Positions 8,081 through 17,265 are shown, counted from the stretch's first letter. The stretch: DNA of 64,000 nt from an uncultured Erysipelotrichaceae bacterium (GCA_902789225.1 CADANC010000002.1:179655-243654); one strand, 5' to 3'. A program made the numbers and translations. Notes: a model not told the origin generated them from the sequence alone.

Positions 8081-10621
8081 ATGGATAGATTAGAATCAAA
8101 TAATATTGTAAAAGAAGTAAAAGATTCATTTTTAGAATATTCAATGAGTGTAATTGTTGCTCGTGCTTTACCTGATCTTAGAGATGGTTTAAAGCCTGTT
8201 CATAGAAGAATTTTATATTCTATGTATGAATCTGGTTATACTCCTGATAAACCTCATAAAAAGAGTGCTAGAATTGTTGGAGACGTTATGGGTAAATATC
8301 ACCCACATGGTGACTCTTCAATTTATGAAGCAATGGTTAGAATGGCACAAGACTTTTCATATAGATATATGTTAGTTGATGGTCATGGAAACTTTGGTAA
8401 TATTGAGGGTTATGGAGCAGCAGCAATGCGTTATACAGAATCTCGTTTATCAAAGATATCTTTAGAATTATTAAGAAATATTAATAAAGATACAGTTGAC
8501 TTTAGTCCTAACTTTGATGAAAGTGAAAGAGAACCTGTAGTTTTACCTTCTAGATTTCCTAATATTTTAGTTAATGGAACTACTGGTATTGCTGTTGGTA
8601 TGGCAACTAACATTCCACCTCATAATTTAAGTGAAGTTATAGATGGATGTGTTGCTTATATTGATAATCATGATATTGAATTAAGTGAATTGATGCAATA
8701 TATTAAAGGACCAGATTTTCCAACTGGTGGTATTATTCTAGGTAATAGTGGTATTAAAAATGCTTATGAAACAGGACGTGGAAGTATTACTATTAGAAGT
8801 AAAGCTAGAATAGAAGAAGAAAATGGAAAACAAGTAATCATTATTGATGAAATTCCTTATGGAATTAATTCAATGGATTTAAAAAATAAAGTTGCTGAAT
8901 TAGTTCAAAATAAAACTATTGAAGGAATTGCAGATTATCATACTGATTTAAAGGAAGGTATTAAAATTACTATTACTTTAAAAAGAGATGCTAATGCTCA
9001 AGTAGTTTTAAATAAATTATATAAACATACAGCTTTTCAGACTACTTATGGAATAATATTCTTAATGTTAGATCAAGGTGTACCTCGTACATTAGGTTTA
9101 AAAGATATTATTGCAAAATATATTGATTTCCAAAGAGAAGTTATTATTAGAAGAACTAAATTTGATTTAGATGTAGCTGAAAAAAGAGTACATATATTAG
9201 AAGGTTTAAAAATTGCTTTAGATAATATAGATGAAGTAGTTAAACTTATTAGAGCTAGTAAATCTGATGAAGAAGCTAGAAATGGTTTAATGAGTAAATT
9301 TAGTTTAACTGAAATTCAAGCAAATGCTATTCTAGAAATGAGACTACGTAGATTAACTGGATTAGAAAGAGAAAAAATAGAAGATGAACTTGCAGAATTA
9401 TTAAAAACTATTGCTGAATTAAAAGATATTTTATCTAGTGATGAAAAGATCCTTGGAGTAATTAAGAAAGAATTATTAGAAATTAAAGATAAATATGGTG
9501 ATGAGAGAAGAACTCATATTGATATGACTGCTATTGAATATATCGAAGATGAATCACTAATTCCTAATGATGATATTATTGTTACTCTTACTAACAAAGG
9601 ATATATTAAGAGATTAAAGAGTGATACTTATAAAACTCAAAATAGGGGTGGAGTAGGTATTAAAGGTATGGCAACAAATGAAGATGATTTTGTTGAACAT
9701 ATGCTTAATTTAAATTCACATGACTTTGTATTATTCTTTACTAATAAGGGTAAAGTTTATAGAATTAAGGGTTATGAAATACCTGAATTTAGTAGACAAT
9801 CTAAAGGTTTACCAATTATTAATTTATTACAGTTAGATAAGGATGAAAGAATAAGTTCTATCTTAACTGGAAATAAAGATGATACAGACGTACAAACATT
9901 TGTTTTTGTTACTAAAAAAGGTTTAATTAAGAGAACTGCATTATCTGAATTTGAAAATATTAGAAAATCAGGAAAAATTGCTATTTTACTAAAAGATGAT
10001 GATGAACTTATAAATGTAAAAACAGCTTGTGGAAAAAATGAAATTGTTGTAGGTGCAAGTAATGGTAGAATGGTTAGATTTGATGAAAATGAAGTTAGAA
10101 TTATGGGTAGAAATACATCTGGAGTTAAAGCTATAGATATACCTGATGATGTTAATGTCGTTGGATTTACTGTATTAATGCCTGAAGATAATATTTTAAT
10201 TGTTACTGAAAAGGGATATGGAAAAATTACTCCAATCAGTGAATATAGACTTACTCATAGAGGTAGTAAAGGTGTTAAAGCACTAAATGTTACTGATAAG
10301 AATGGAAATATGGTAAGTATTAAGAAAGTTGATGACTTTGAATCATATGATTTAGTTATTGTTACAAATAGTGGAGTTATTATGAAAATGCCAATGAATC
10401 AAATTTCTGTATTAAAACGTAATACTCAAGGTACTAGATTAATTAAGTTAAAAGATGATCAATTATTAAGTACTGTCGCTATAGTTAATAAAGAAGAAGA
10501 ATCAGATGAAGAAAATAAGTTAAATACAGAAGATAATACTGTGGAAAACGATAATTTAGAAAATTCAGATAATAATAATTCAGAAATTGAATCTAATGAA
10601 AATGAAGATGAAAATAATTAA
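8081..10621 (+). CDS. gyrA: DNA gyrase subunit A
   Basis: GyrA cuts and reseals DNA with a catalytic tyrosine. Seen: winged-helix/tower domain beginning [21 protein letters not shown], the quinolone-determining stretch [19 protein letters not shown] (wild-type Ser at position 83 equivalent; Glu at 87 as in other Gram-positives), catalytic [10 protein letters not shown], then six-bladed C-terminal propeller repeats with the GyrA box [10 protein letters not shown]. The last 40 or so residues form an acidic, Asn-rich tail beyond the propeller, probably regulating supercoiling activity. A perfect 16-bp terminator overlaps the stop. Confidence 0.98.
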   Translation: MDRLESNNIVKEVKDSFLEYSMSVIVARALPDLRDGLKPVHRRILYSMYESGYTPDKPHKKSARIVGDVMGKYHPHGDSSIYEAMVRMAQDFSYRYMLVDGHGNFGNIEGYGAAAMRYTESRLSKISLELLRNINKDTVDFSPNFDESEREPVVLPSRFPNILVNGTTGIAVGMATNIPPHNLSEVIDGCVAYIDNHDIELSELMQYIKGPDFPTGGIILGNSGIKNAYETGRGSITIRSKARIEEENGKQVIIIDEIPYGINSMDLKNKVAELVQNKTIEGIADYHTDLKEGIKITITLKRDANAQVVLNKLYKHTAFQTTYGIIFLMLDQGVPRTLGLKDIIAKYIDFQREVIIRRTKFDLDVAEKRVHILEGLKIALDNIDEVVKLIRASKSDEEARNGLMSKFSLTEIQANAILEMRLRRLTGLEREKIEDELAELLKTIAELKDILSSDEKILGVIKKELLEIKDKYGDERRTHIDMTAIEYIEDESLIPNDDIIVTLTNKGYIKRLKSDTYKTQNRGGVGIKGMATNEDDFVEHMLNLNSHDFVLFFTNKGKVYRIKGYEIPEFSRQSKGLPIINLLQLDKDERISSILTGNKDDTDVQTFVFVTKKGLIKRTALSEFENIRKSGKIAILLKDDDELINVKTACGKNEIVVGASNGRMVRFDENEVRIMGRNTSGVKAIDIPDDVNVVGFTVLMPEDNILIVTEKGYGKITPISEYRLTHRGSKGVKALNVTDKNGNMVSIKKVDDFESYDLVIVTNSGVIMKMPMNQISVLKRNTQGTRLIKLKDDQLLSTVAIVNKEEESDEENKLNTEDNTVENDNLENSDNNNSEIESNENEDENN

Positions 10622-10653
10622 AAAAGTAAGATTAAATTCTTACTTTTTTAATT
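10616..10653 (+). terminator. Strong terminator overlapping the gyrA stop
   Basis: AATTAAAAAAGTAAGA pairs perfectly over 16 bp with TCTTACTTTTTTAATT across a six-base loop; the T-run is within the 3' arm. It ends the recF-gyrB-gyrA unit. Confidence 0.85.
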
Positions 10654-10657
10654 AAAT

Positions 10658-10683
10658 TATTTCCCAATATTGCCTGGGAAATA
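10658..10683. repeat. Spaced inverted repeat with Noc-site half arms
   Basis: TATTTCCC at 10658-10665 and GGGAAATA at 10676-10683 are perfect inverted arms separated by ten bases. The arms are the same as those of the contiguous Noc palindrome 18 bases further on, suggesting a decayed or alternative site. Confidence 0.5.
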
Positions 10684-10700
10684 TTGTGGAAAATCAATAA

Positions 10701-10718
10701 TTATTTCCCGGGAAATAA
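10701..10718. promoter_or_regulatory. Noc-binding site (nucleoid occlusion)
   Basis: TTATTTCCCGGGAAATAA is a perfect 18-bp palindrome containing the exact 14-bp Noc consensus ATTTCCCGGGAAAT known from Bacillus. Noc, a ParB paralogue, binds such sites and keeps the division septum off the nucleoid. It lies in the non-coding gap between gyrA and the SRP RNA. The noc gene itself, if present, would be expected left of yidC, outside this window. Confidence 0.8.
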
Positions 10719-10757
10719 AGTTTTATCCTTATTTTTCAACGATTTTGATAAAAAAAC

Positions 10758-10785
10758 TTGCAATTTATGTATTTTATTTTATAAT
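10758..10785 (+). promoter_or_regulatory. Promoter of the SRP RNA
   Basis: TTGCAA at 10758-10763 and TATAAT at 10780-10785 are 16 bp apart, placing the transcript start a few bases before or at the SRP RNA 5' end near 10791. Confidence 0.7.
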
Positions 10786-10790
10786 AATTA

Positions 10791-10868
10791 TGTGCAATGG
10801 AAGTGCTTGAACCAGGTCAGGATTGGAAGATAGCAGCCTTAAGGGATTTCTTCCATGTGCACTTTTTT
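10791..10868 (+). ncRNA. ffs: Signal recognition particle RNA, small (4.5S-like) type
   Basis: Contains the universally conserved SRP domain IV: ACCAGGTCAGG, a GGAA tetraloop, then AGCAGCC, which bind Ffh. The ends GTGCAATGGAAG and CTTCCATGTGCAC pair almost perfectly, giving a single hairpin of about 72 nt, without the Alu domain found in the larger Bacillus scRNA. Six T follow the closing stem, so the same stem can terminate transcription. The position before dnaX is the usual one. Confidence 0.92.
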
Positions 10869-10881
10869 ATTTGGTGATTTT

Positions 10882-11325
10882 ATGGAAAATATGGATTTTT
10901 TTGATATAGCTTATGAAGAAGCATTAATTGCATATAATAATGGAGAAGTTCCTGTAGGTTGTGTTATTGTTAAAAATAATGAGATTTTAGCAAAAACTCA
11001 TAATAGAAAAGATGAATTAAAATCTGTTTTAGGACATGCTGAATTACTTGCTATTGAAGAAGCTTCTTCTAAATTAGATAATTGGAGATTATTAGATTGT
11101 GATATTTATATTACTTTAGATCCTTGTATTATGTGTGCTAGTGCTATAAAACAAGCTAGAATCTCTAATGTTTATACTGGGACTAAAAATATTAATAATA
11201 TAGATAATTTATTGAATGAAATTTTTGATTCTAAAGATATAAATGATAAAGTTAATTTTTATTCTGATTTAGATCATGATAGATGTTCTTTATTGTTAAA
11301 AAAATTTTTTAAAGAAAGAAGATAA
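10882..11325 (+). CDS. tadA: tRNA-specific adenosine deaminase TadA
   Basis: TadA converts the wobble adenosine of tRNA-Arg(ACG) to inosine. The 147-residue protein has the zinc-dependent deaminase motifs: His52-Ala-Glu54 in GHAELLAIEEAS (zinc ligand and proton shuttle) and PCIMC with Cys82 and Cys85. ATG 10882 follows GGTGATTTT; an upstream in-frame ATG at 10855 lies within the SRP RNA and is not used. It sits between the SRP RNA and dnaX and ends in its own terminator. Confidence 0.95.
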   Translation: MENMDFFDIAYEEALIAYNNGEVPVGCVIVKNNEILAKTHNRKDELKSVLGHAELLAIEEASSKLDNWRLLDCDIYITLDPCIMCASAIKQARISNVYTGTKNINNIDNLLNEIFDSKDINDKVNFYSDLDHDRCSLLLKKFFKERR

Positions 11326-11349
11326 TTAAAGAAATATTATCTTCTTTTT
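11315..11349 (+). terminator. Terminator overlapping the tadA stop
   Basis: AAAGAAGATAAT pairs perfectly with ATTATCTTCTTT over 12 bp and is followed by more T. A TATAAT at 11352-11357 just beyond is the likely -10 of the dnaX operon. Confidence 0.85.
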
Positions 11350-11378
11350 GTTATAATATATTTGAGGAGGTTTTTGGT

Positions 11379-13139
11379 ATGTATCAAGCTTTATATAGAA
11401 AATATAGACCTTTATATTTTAGTGATGTAGTAGGACAAGATAAAATTGTTAAAACATTAAAAAATTCTATTATTAATCAGTCTTTTGGCCATGCTTATAT
11501 GTTTAACGGTTCTAGAGGTACTGGAAAGACTACAGTTTCTAAAATATTTGCTAGAAATATTAATTGTCTTAATCCTAAAGATGGTGAGTGTTGTGGTAAG
11601 TGTGATAATTGTAAAAATTCTTTTGAAAAAGAATGTGTAGATATTATTGAAATAGATGCTGCTAGTAATAATGGAGTAGATGAAATTAGAAAAATTATTG
11701 ATAATATTAATTTGGTTCCAAGTAAATTAAAATATAAAGTATATATTATTGATGAAGTTCATATGTTATCTATTGGAGCTTTTAATGCATTACTAAAAAC
11801 TTTAGAAGAACCACCTGAACATGTAGTATTTATTTTAGCAACAACAGATCCTCAAAAGGTTCCTGCAACTATTATTTCTCGTTGTCAATGCTTTAATTTT
11901 AATAGATTACCTGAAGAAATAATTGTTGAACAATTAAAGAAAATTGCAAAAAAGGAAAAAATTAAAGTAGATACTAATGTATTAGAAGAGATTGCATACT
12001 TTTCTAATGGAGGTATGAGAGATTCATTAGGATTATTAGATCAATTAAGAGCATATACTGATGATAATATTACTTTAGATGATTTCTATGATTTAAATGG
12101 TTTGATAGGTGACAAAGAATTAAATGAGATGGTTTCTAATATTCTTGATAGTAATATAGAACAAGTGCTTAATAGTTTAAATAATTTTAATATTTTAGGC
12201 AAAAATTTAATTCAAATAATTTATCAAATTAGTGAATATATTAGAAATAAAATTGTAGATTATTATACAAATAAAGAGCAAAGTGATATAGAAATAAATA
12301 AATATATTAATCTTAATTATTATTTAACTAAGAACTTTGTTGATATAAAGAGAGTAGATAATCCAAAATTATTTATTGAAATGTTATTGATTAAATATAT
12401 TAATGATAATAACGGTGAAATAGGATTTAAAGAAGAGGTTAGTTTAAATAAAGTTTCACGTGAAACGTTTGTTGAAGAAACAAAATCTCTAGTTATTAAT
12501 CCTTTTGAAAATAATCCATTAAATAATAAAGTGGAAAAAGAAAAAGAAAATAATGATAAAATTGATCAAATAGGTAATGTTCAAACTATTGAAAAGAATG
12601 AAGTTGAGAGTAATGTTTCACGTGAAACATCTAAGTTAATTATTAAAAAACAAATAGTAAATATTAAAGATATTATGAACACTAGACTTACAAATACTTT
12701 ATTAAATGGTAATAAGAAATTAAAAGAACAAGAATTAAAAGATATTGAAAAACTAAGAAATAATTCTTTTGATCTAGAAAAAGGATATTTATCTAATAAC
12801 TTATTAGATGGTACATTATGTGTTGTAAGTCCAGAATGTAGTGTCTTTTGCTTTGAACATGATTCTATAGTAGACCAAAATTTAATTGATCTAGATGAAA
12901 TAACTTCTATCTATCAAAATACTTTAGGCAATAATAGAAAACTTTGCTTTATTAGTAAAGATCAATGGGATAAAGTATCTAAAGATTTTGCTTTAAAATT
13001 TAAAAGTGGAACTGTTGATGAATTTTATTCTATTAAAGAAGAACCTGAACCTGTGTTTGAAGAGTTAGAAAATGATGATATAATATCAAGTAGTGCAATG
13101 AATTTATTTGATAATTCTATTGTGGAAATAACAAATTAA
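11379..13139 (+). CDS. dnaX: DNA polymerase III tau/gamma subunit
   Basis: DnaX is the clamp-loader ATPase that opens the beta ring and links polymerase to helicase. Seen: MYQALYRKYRP start, Walker A GSRGTGKTT (44-52), zinc cysteines around CCGKCDNC (71-78), Walker B IIDEVHML (123-130) and sensor ISRCQ. After about residue 340 comes a low-complexity Asn/Glu/Lys linker, then a tau-type C-terminal domain. The linker contains the pentapeptide VSRET twice (359-363 and 413-417), each encoded by GTTTCACGTGAAAC, the core of a parS site, so these codons appear kept for DNA-level function. It heads the operon down to mfd behind GAGGAGG. Confidence 0.96.
   Translation: MYQALYRKYRPLYFSDVVGQDKIVKTLKNSIINQSFGHAYMFNGSRGTGKTTVSKIFARNINCLNPKDGECCGKCDNCKNSFEKECVDIIEIDAASNNGVDEIRKIIDNINLVPSKLKYKVYIIDEVHMLSIGAFNALLKTLEEPPEHVVFILATTDPQKVPATIISRCQCFNFNRLPEEIIVEQLKKIAKKEKIKVDTNVLEEIAYFSNGGMRDSLGLLDQLRAYTDDNITLDDFYDLNGLIGDKELNEMVSNILDSNIEQVLNSLNNFNILGKNLIQIIYQISEYIRNKIVDYYTNKEQSDIEINKYINLNYYLTKNFVDIKRVDNPKLFIEMLLIKYINDNNGEIGFKEEVSLNKVSRETFVEETKSLVINPFENNPLNNKVEKEKENNDKIDQIGNVQTIEKNEVESNVSRETSKLIIKKQIVNIKDIMNTRLTNTLLNGNKKLKEQELKDIEKLRNNSFDLEKGYLSNNLLDGTLCVVSPECSVFCFEHDSIVDQNLIDLDEITSIYQNTLGNNRKLCFISKDQWDKVSKDFALKFKSGTVDEFYSIKEEPEPVFEELENDDIISSSAMNLFDNSIVEITN
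12452..12467. promoter_or_regulatory. parS: parS site 1 inside dnaX
   Basis: The 14-bp palindrome GTTTCACGTGAAAC at 12453-12466 is the exact core of the bacterial parS consensus bound by ParB/Spo0J; the outermost bases (A and G) deviate. It lies about 10.8 kb from dnaA, within the region where origin-proximal parS sites cluster. Confidence 0.85.
12614..12629. promoter_or_regulatory. parS: parS site 2 inside dnaX
   Basis: TGTTTCACGTGAAACA is a full 16-bp match to the parS consensus, 162 bp downstream of site 1 and in the same reading phase. Two sites so close should form a strong ParB loading point and SMC loading zone. Confidence 0.9.
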
Positions 13140-13155
13140 AAAGGAGTGATTTATT

Positions 13156-13452
13156 ATGAATATGCAAGCTATGTTAAAACAAGCACAAAATATGCAACGA
13201 GATATGATGAAAATTAAAGAGGAAATTGATAATACTGAATTTACTGGTGAAAGTTCTTTAGTTAAAGTTACTGTTAATGGTAAAAAAGAAGTATTAAGTG
13301 TTGAAATAGATTCTTCTAATGATTTAGAAAAAGATGAGTTAGAAATGCTTCAAGATATGATTATGGTTGCTGTAAATGAAGCTAATAAAAAGGTTGATGC
13401 TGAAACTGAAAAGAAAATGGCTAAATTCGGCAATATTCCTGGATTATTCTAA
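13156..13452 (+). CDS. ybaB: YbaB/EbfC-family nucleoid-associated protein
   Basis: A 98-residue protein of the YbaB/EbfC family, beginning MNMQAMLKQAQNMQRDMMKI and ending KFGNIPGLF, both typical. Members form dimers with helical arms that bind DNA. The helix-strand pattern with VNGKKEVLSVEID matches. It follows dnaX after 16 bases behind AAGGAGTGA and overlaps recR by one base (TAATG), the conserved dnaX-ybaB-recR order. Confidence 0.95.
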   Translation: MNMQAMLKQAQNMQRDMMKIKEEIDNTEFTGESSLVKVTVNGKKEVLSVEIDSSNDLEKDELEMLQDMIMVAVNEANKKVDAETEKKMAKFGNIPGLF

Positions 13453-14045
13453 TGATACCTGATAGTTTAAAGAAACTTATAGAATCTTTTAAATATTTAC
13501 CTGGTATTGGTGAAAAAACTGCTGAAAGACTTGCTTTTTCTATTCTTAATCTAGAAGATGAACAAGTAGAATTTTTTTCTGATAGTTTAAAAGAAGTTAA
13601 GAATAAAATTAAAAAGTGTTCTATTTGTAACTGTTTAACTGATGATGATATTTGTTCTGTATGTAAGGATGATACTAGAAATCAAGATACATTATTTATA
13701 GTAGATGATCCTAAATATGTATTCTTATTTGAAAAGATGAATATGTTTCATGGCAAATATCATATATTAGATGGATTAATTAATCCTTTAGAAGGTGTTA
13801 ATCCTGAAGATATTGGTCTTGAAAAGCTTGTTGATAGAATTTCTAATGGCAATTTTAAAGAGATTATTTTTGGATTAAAGCCTAGTATTGAAGGTGAAAC
13901 GACTTCTTTATATATTAAAAAGATTCTTGATGGTTTAAATGTTAAAGTTACTAGACTTGCTAGTGGTGTTCCAATTGGTGCTGATATGGAATATGTGGAT
14001 AGCTTAACTTTAGAAAGAGCTTTATCTGATAGGAAGGATGTATAG
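13452..14045 (+). CDS. recR: Recombination mediator RecR
   Basis: RecR works with RecO and RecF to load RecA on gaps. The 197-residue protein shows a helix-hairpin-helix LPGIGEKTAERLA (15-28), a four-cysteine zinc finger (Cys56, 59, 68, 71), and a TOPRIM domain ending in Walker-B-like ASGVPIGADMEYVD. Starts one base into the ybaB stop. In Bacillus bofA/tmk/yaaQ follow at this point; here holB follows directly. Confidence 0.96.
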   Translation: MIPDSLKKLIESFKYLPGIGEKTAERLAFSILNLEDEQVEFFSDSLKEVKNKIKKCSICNCLTDDDICSVCKDDTRNQDTLFIVDDPKYVFLFEKMNMFHGKYHILDGLINPLEGVNPEDIGLEKLVDRISNGNFKEIIFGLKPSIEGETTSLYIKKILDGLNVKVTRLASGVPIGADMEYVDSLTLERALSDRKDV

Positions 14046-14046
14046 T

Positions 14047-14928
14047 TTGGAATCTGATTTAAGTAAGAAAAATTTTACTAAACTACTTAATAATTGTTTA
14101 AAAAACAATTATTTTGTTCATGCTTACTTAATTGAGGTTGATAACTATGAAGATAATTTTAAATATGTTTTAACTTTAGTTAAAGCATTATTATGTGAAA
14201 ATAAAAAAATTTTTGATGTAGATGGCTTAAATTGTAATAATTGTAATATTTGTTCATTGATTGATAGTGATAATTATCCTGATTTGTATATTATTGAAGG
14301 TGATGATTCTACTATAAAGAAAGAACAAATTATTAAATTAGAGGATGAATTTAAAAATACATCTCTATTACAAAATAAGAGAATATATATAATTAAAGAG
14401 TCTGAAAAAATGAATGATAGTTCTTCAAATACATTACTTAAGTTTTTAGAAGAACCTAATGATAATATAGTTGCTATATTACTTACTAAAGATAGATATA
14501 AGTTACTACCTACAATTATTTCTAGATGTCAGATTATTTCTTTAAAATCCAATAATATAGTTGTGGATGATTCTAATATATATTTAAATCTTATTAAATA
14601 TTTAATAGATGGTGATGATTTATTTTTAAATTATGATTCGATTGTAGATCAATATTTTATTGGTGAGGATAAAGAAGGTAAGAAAAAAATATTAAAAAGT
14701 AATTTAATTAAGCATTTTAATAATGTTTGTAATATTCTTATGGATTTATTTTATTCTAATAATATTGTGGAAAAAGAATTTCAATCATTAGAAAAATTGG
14801 ATAAAATAAAAATCTTAAATATTGTTGATATTATTCAAAGAGAATTAATTAAACTAAATTATAATGTTAGTTCTAAGATGTGGTTAGATTCTTTGTATTC
14901 TAAGATTATAGGAGGCACTTATGATTAA
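14047..14928 (+). CDS. holB: DNA polymerase III delta' subunit
   Basis: Clamp-loader delta' subunit of 293 residues. It shows the AAA+-like fold with cysteines CNNCNIC (zinc region), YIIKESEKMNDSSSNTLLKFLEEP and IISRCQII, the conserved SRC motif. Walker A is absent, as expected for delta'. TTG 14047 lies eight bases after AGGAAGGA, which fits better than an ATG at 14038 abutting that site. Overlaps the ricT start by eight bases. Confidence 0.88.
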   Translation: MESDLSKKNFTKLLNNCLKNNYFVHAYLIEVDNYEDNFKYVLTLVKALLCENKKIFDVDGLNCNNCNICSLIDSDNYPDLYIIEGDDSTIKKEQIIKLEDEFKNTSLLQNKRIYIIKESEKMNDSSSNTLLKFLEEPNDNIVAILLTKDRYKLLPTIISRCQIISLKSNNIVVDDSNIYLNLIKYLIDGDDLFLNYDSIVDQYFIGEDKEGKKKILKSNLIKHFNNVCNILMDLFYSNNIVEKEFQSLEKLDKIKILNIVDIIQRELIKLNYNVSSKMWLDSLYSKIIGGTYD

Positions 14929-15697
14929 ATATATGATAGTATTATGTGAATTAAGTAAAAAGAAATACTTTGTTCAGTATAATGAAAATTTTAAAATTAA
15001 TGATACTGTTGTTTTTAATGTAGATTCTGATTCTTTAATTGGTAAAGTTCTTACTGATTGTAGAGAATGTGATGATAATGAGTTAGAATTACCTTTACCT
15101 ACTATTATTAGAGTTGCTGATAAAGATGATTTTAAAAATTTTGAAAGTAATAAAGAGAAAGCTGATAAGGCTTTAACTGATGCTAAAAAGTATGCTAAAG
15201 AGCTTGAATTAGATATGAATTTTGTAGATTGTTATTTCACACTTAATCAAAATCAATTAATCTTTAATTTTACTGCGGATGATCGTATTGATTTTAGAAA
15301 TTTAGCTAAGAAATTAGCTGGTAAATATAAAACTAGAATTGAATTAAGACAAATTGGTGTTAGAGATAAAGCTAAACGTATTGGTGGAATTGGTCCTTGT
15401 GGATTATTTCTTTGTTGTAACACCTTCTTAACTGACTTTAATAGTGTTTCTATTAATATGGCAAAGAATCAAAATTTAGCTTTAAATCCCTCTAAAATCA
15501 ATGGTTTATGTGGTAGATTATATTGTTGTTTATCTTATGAAGATGATGTATATACTAAATTAAGAAAGAGTCTTCCTGAAGTAGGTGAGATTATTAATAA
15601 AAATGGAGTTAAAGGGAAAGTGATTTCTTTGGATATTTTAAATAATAAATATATGATAGAAACAGAAGATAAGGGAATAGTTGATTTAAATGGTTAA
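14921..15697 (+). CDS. ricT: PSP1-domain protein RicT (YaaT)
   Basis: A 258-residue PSP1 protein; in Bacillus YaaT/RicT forms the Y-complex with YlbF and YmcA that promotes RNase Y-dependent mRNA maturation and affects competence, biofilm and sporulation. Landmarks: RDKAKRIGGIGPCGLFLCC, NGLCGRLYCCLSYE, where the cysteines bind iron-sulphur clusters in the Bacillus complex. ATG 14921 sits five bases after GGAGG and overlaps holB. The holB-yaaT-yabB order is the Bacillus order, with yabA missing. Confidence 0.92.
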   Translation: MIKYMIVLCELSKKKYFVQYNENFKINDTVVFNVDSDSLIGKVLTDCRECDDNELELPLPTIIRVADKDDFKNFESNKEKADKALTDAKKYAKELELDMNFVDCYFTLNQNQLIFNFTADDRIDFRNLAKKLAGKYKTRIELRQIGVRDKAKRIGGIGPCGLFLCCNTFLTDFNSVSINMAKNQNLALNPSKINGLCGRLYCCLSYEDDVYTKLRKSLPEVGEIINKNGVKGKVISLDILNNKYMIETEDKGIVDLNG

Positions 15698-16421
15698 TCT
15701 TAATGATATTTTAGGTTATAAAAATAGAAAAATTTATCAGAATGATGATTATTTTTCTTTTTCTTTGGATAGTGTTATTCTTGCTAATTTTTGTTCTATT
15801 CGACAAAGAGATAAATATATATTAGATTTATGTTCTGGTAATGGTATTGTTCCTTTTATTGTTTCTCTTAGAACTAAATGTCATATAGATGCAGTTGAAA
15901 TTCAAAAAGAATTATTTGATTTAGCAGTTTCTTCTTGTGAATATAATAATTTAACTGATCAAATATCTTTTTTTAATCAGGATATTAAAGAGTTTGTTAG
16001 TAAAGAAAAATGTGAGAAATATGACTTAATTACTTGTAATCCTCCATTTTTTAAATATACTGATGATAGCTATATTAATTTAAGTTATGAAAAAACTGTT
16101 GCTAGACACGAGGTGTTGATTAATTTAGAAGAAGTTGTTAAAATAAGTAGCTCATTATTAAAAAGTGGTGGAAATCTAGCAATGGTTCATAGAACTGATA
16201 GATTGTTGGATGTTTTGTCTTCTTTTAAAAAATATAATATTGAACCAAAGAGATTGATTTTTGTTTATAATAAACTATCTAAAGGATCTATTTTATTTTT
16301 TATAGAAGGTCAAAAGAACGGCAATGGTGGATTAAAAATAGAAAAACCATTTATTGTTTATAATGAAGATAATTCTTATACAGAAGATTATTCATATATT
16401 ACAAAGGAGGTTTTAAAATGA
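15690..16421 (+). CDS. trmN6: tRNA1(Val) adenine-N6-methyltransferase family protein
   Basis: A 243-residue class I methyltransferase: SAM-binding LDLCSGNGIVPF near residue 50 and the N6-adenine catalytic motif NPPF (TCNPPFF). TrmN6/YabB relatives methylate A37 of a valine tRNA. Starts FSFSLDSVILANF, typical of the family. It overlaps ricT by eight bases and ends in TGA overlapping the rsmI ATG (ATGA), direct evidence that TGA is a stop codon here. Confidence 0.88.
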   Translation: MVNLNDILGYKNRKIYQNDDYFSFSLDSVILANFCSIRQRDKYILDLCSGNGIVPFIVSLRTKCHIDAVEIQKELFDLAVSSCEYNNLTDQISFFNQDIKEFVSKEKCEKYDLITCNPPFFKYTDDSYINLSYEKTVARHEVLINLEEVVKISSSLLKSGGNLAMVHRTDRLLDVLSSFKKYNIEPKRLIFVYNKLSKGSILFFIEGQKNGNGGLKIEKPFIVYNEDNSYTEDYSYITKEVLK

Positions 16422-17257
16422 GACAAGTTAGTTATGATAATTCTCCTTCTTTATATTTAATACCTACACCTATAGGTAATATGGAAGATATTACCATGAG
16501 ATCTTTAAATATTTTAAAGATGGTTGATATTATTTTATGTGAGGATACTAGGGAGAGTTTAAAACTTTTAAAATATTATGATATTAATAAAAAGTTAGTT
16601 GCTTGTCATGAATTTAATGAATCTAATATTAAAGATTATGTTTTAAGTGAGTTAAAGTCCGGTAAAAATATTGGTTTAATTACTGATCAAGGTACTCCTG
16701 TTATTAGTGATCCTGGTTATATAGTATCTAGATTTATTATTGAACAAGGATTTAATGTTGTTTCTTTACCTGGAGCAACTGCTTTTGTTCCTGCTTTAAC
16801 TAGCAGTGGATTAGAACCTTCTCCTTTTTTGTTTTATGGTTTTTTAAATAGTAAACAATCAAAGATGAAAGAAGAGTTAAATAAGTTAAAAGATTATCCT
16901 TTTACTTTTATATTATATGAGGCTCCTCATAGACTTAATAATACTTTAAAAAATATGTTAGATATATTAGGAGATAGAAAAATATCTATTAGTAGAGAAA
17001 TATCTAAAATTCATGAAGATGTTTCACGTGGAACTATTAGTGATTTTGTTGACAATATTGATATGTTGAAAGGTGAATTTGTTCTTGTTGTTGAAGGAAA
17101 TAAGAATATAATTAATTATAGTGAATTAGATATTATAGAACATGTTAACTTATATATTTCTGATGGATTAAATGAAATGGATTCTATTAAGAAAGTAGCT
17201 CATGATAGAGGGGTTCCTAAGGCTGAAATATATAAGTATTATCATAAGAATAAGTAG
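16418..17257 (+). CDS. rsmI: 16S rRNA 2'-O-ribose C1402 methyltransferase RsmI
   Basis: Methylates the ribose of C1402 in 16S rRNA near the P site. The 279-residue protein shows LYLIPTPIGNMEDITMR, ILCEDTR, GLITDQGTPVISDPG, SLPGATAFVPAL and YEAPHR, all family hallmarks of this tetrapyrrole-methylase fold. GGAGG is embedded in the end of trmN6. The stretch DVSRGT is encoded by a near-parS sequence; RGT is conserved in the family, so the match may be accidental. Confidence 0.95.
   Translation: MRQVSYDNSPSLYLIPTPIGNMEDITMRSLNILKMVDIILCEDTRESLKLLKYYDINKKLVACHEFNESNIKDYVLSELKSGKNIGLITDQGTPVISDPGYIVSRFIIEQGFNVVSLPGATAFVPALTSSGLEPSPFLFYGFLNSKQSKMKEELNKLKDYPFTFILYEAPHRLNNTLKNMLDILGDRKISISREISKIHEDVSRGTISDFVDNIDMLKGEFVLVVEGNKNIINYSELDIIEHVNLYISDGLNEMDSIKKVAHDRGVPKAEIYKYYHKNK
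17020..17035. promoter_or_regulatory. parS: parS-like site inside rsmI (one core mismatch)
   Basis: TGTTTCACGTGGAACT matches the parS core at 13 of 14 positions and the 16-mer at 14 of 16. It could be a weaker ParB site, but the codons encode residues conserved in RsmI, so chance is possible. Confidence 0.4.
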
Positions 17258-17265
17258 GTGATAAT

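Noticed and set aside
10855..10881. tadA start at ATG 10855
   Set aside because: It lies inside the 3' arm of the SRP RNA; ATG 10882 has a good ribosome site and matches TadA proteins.
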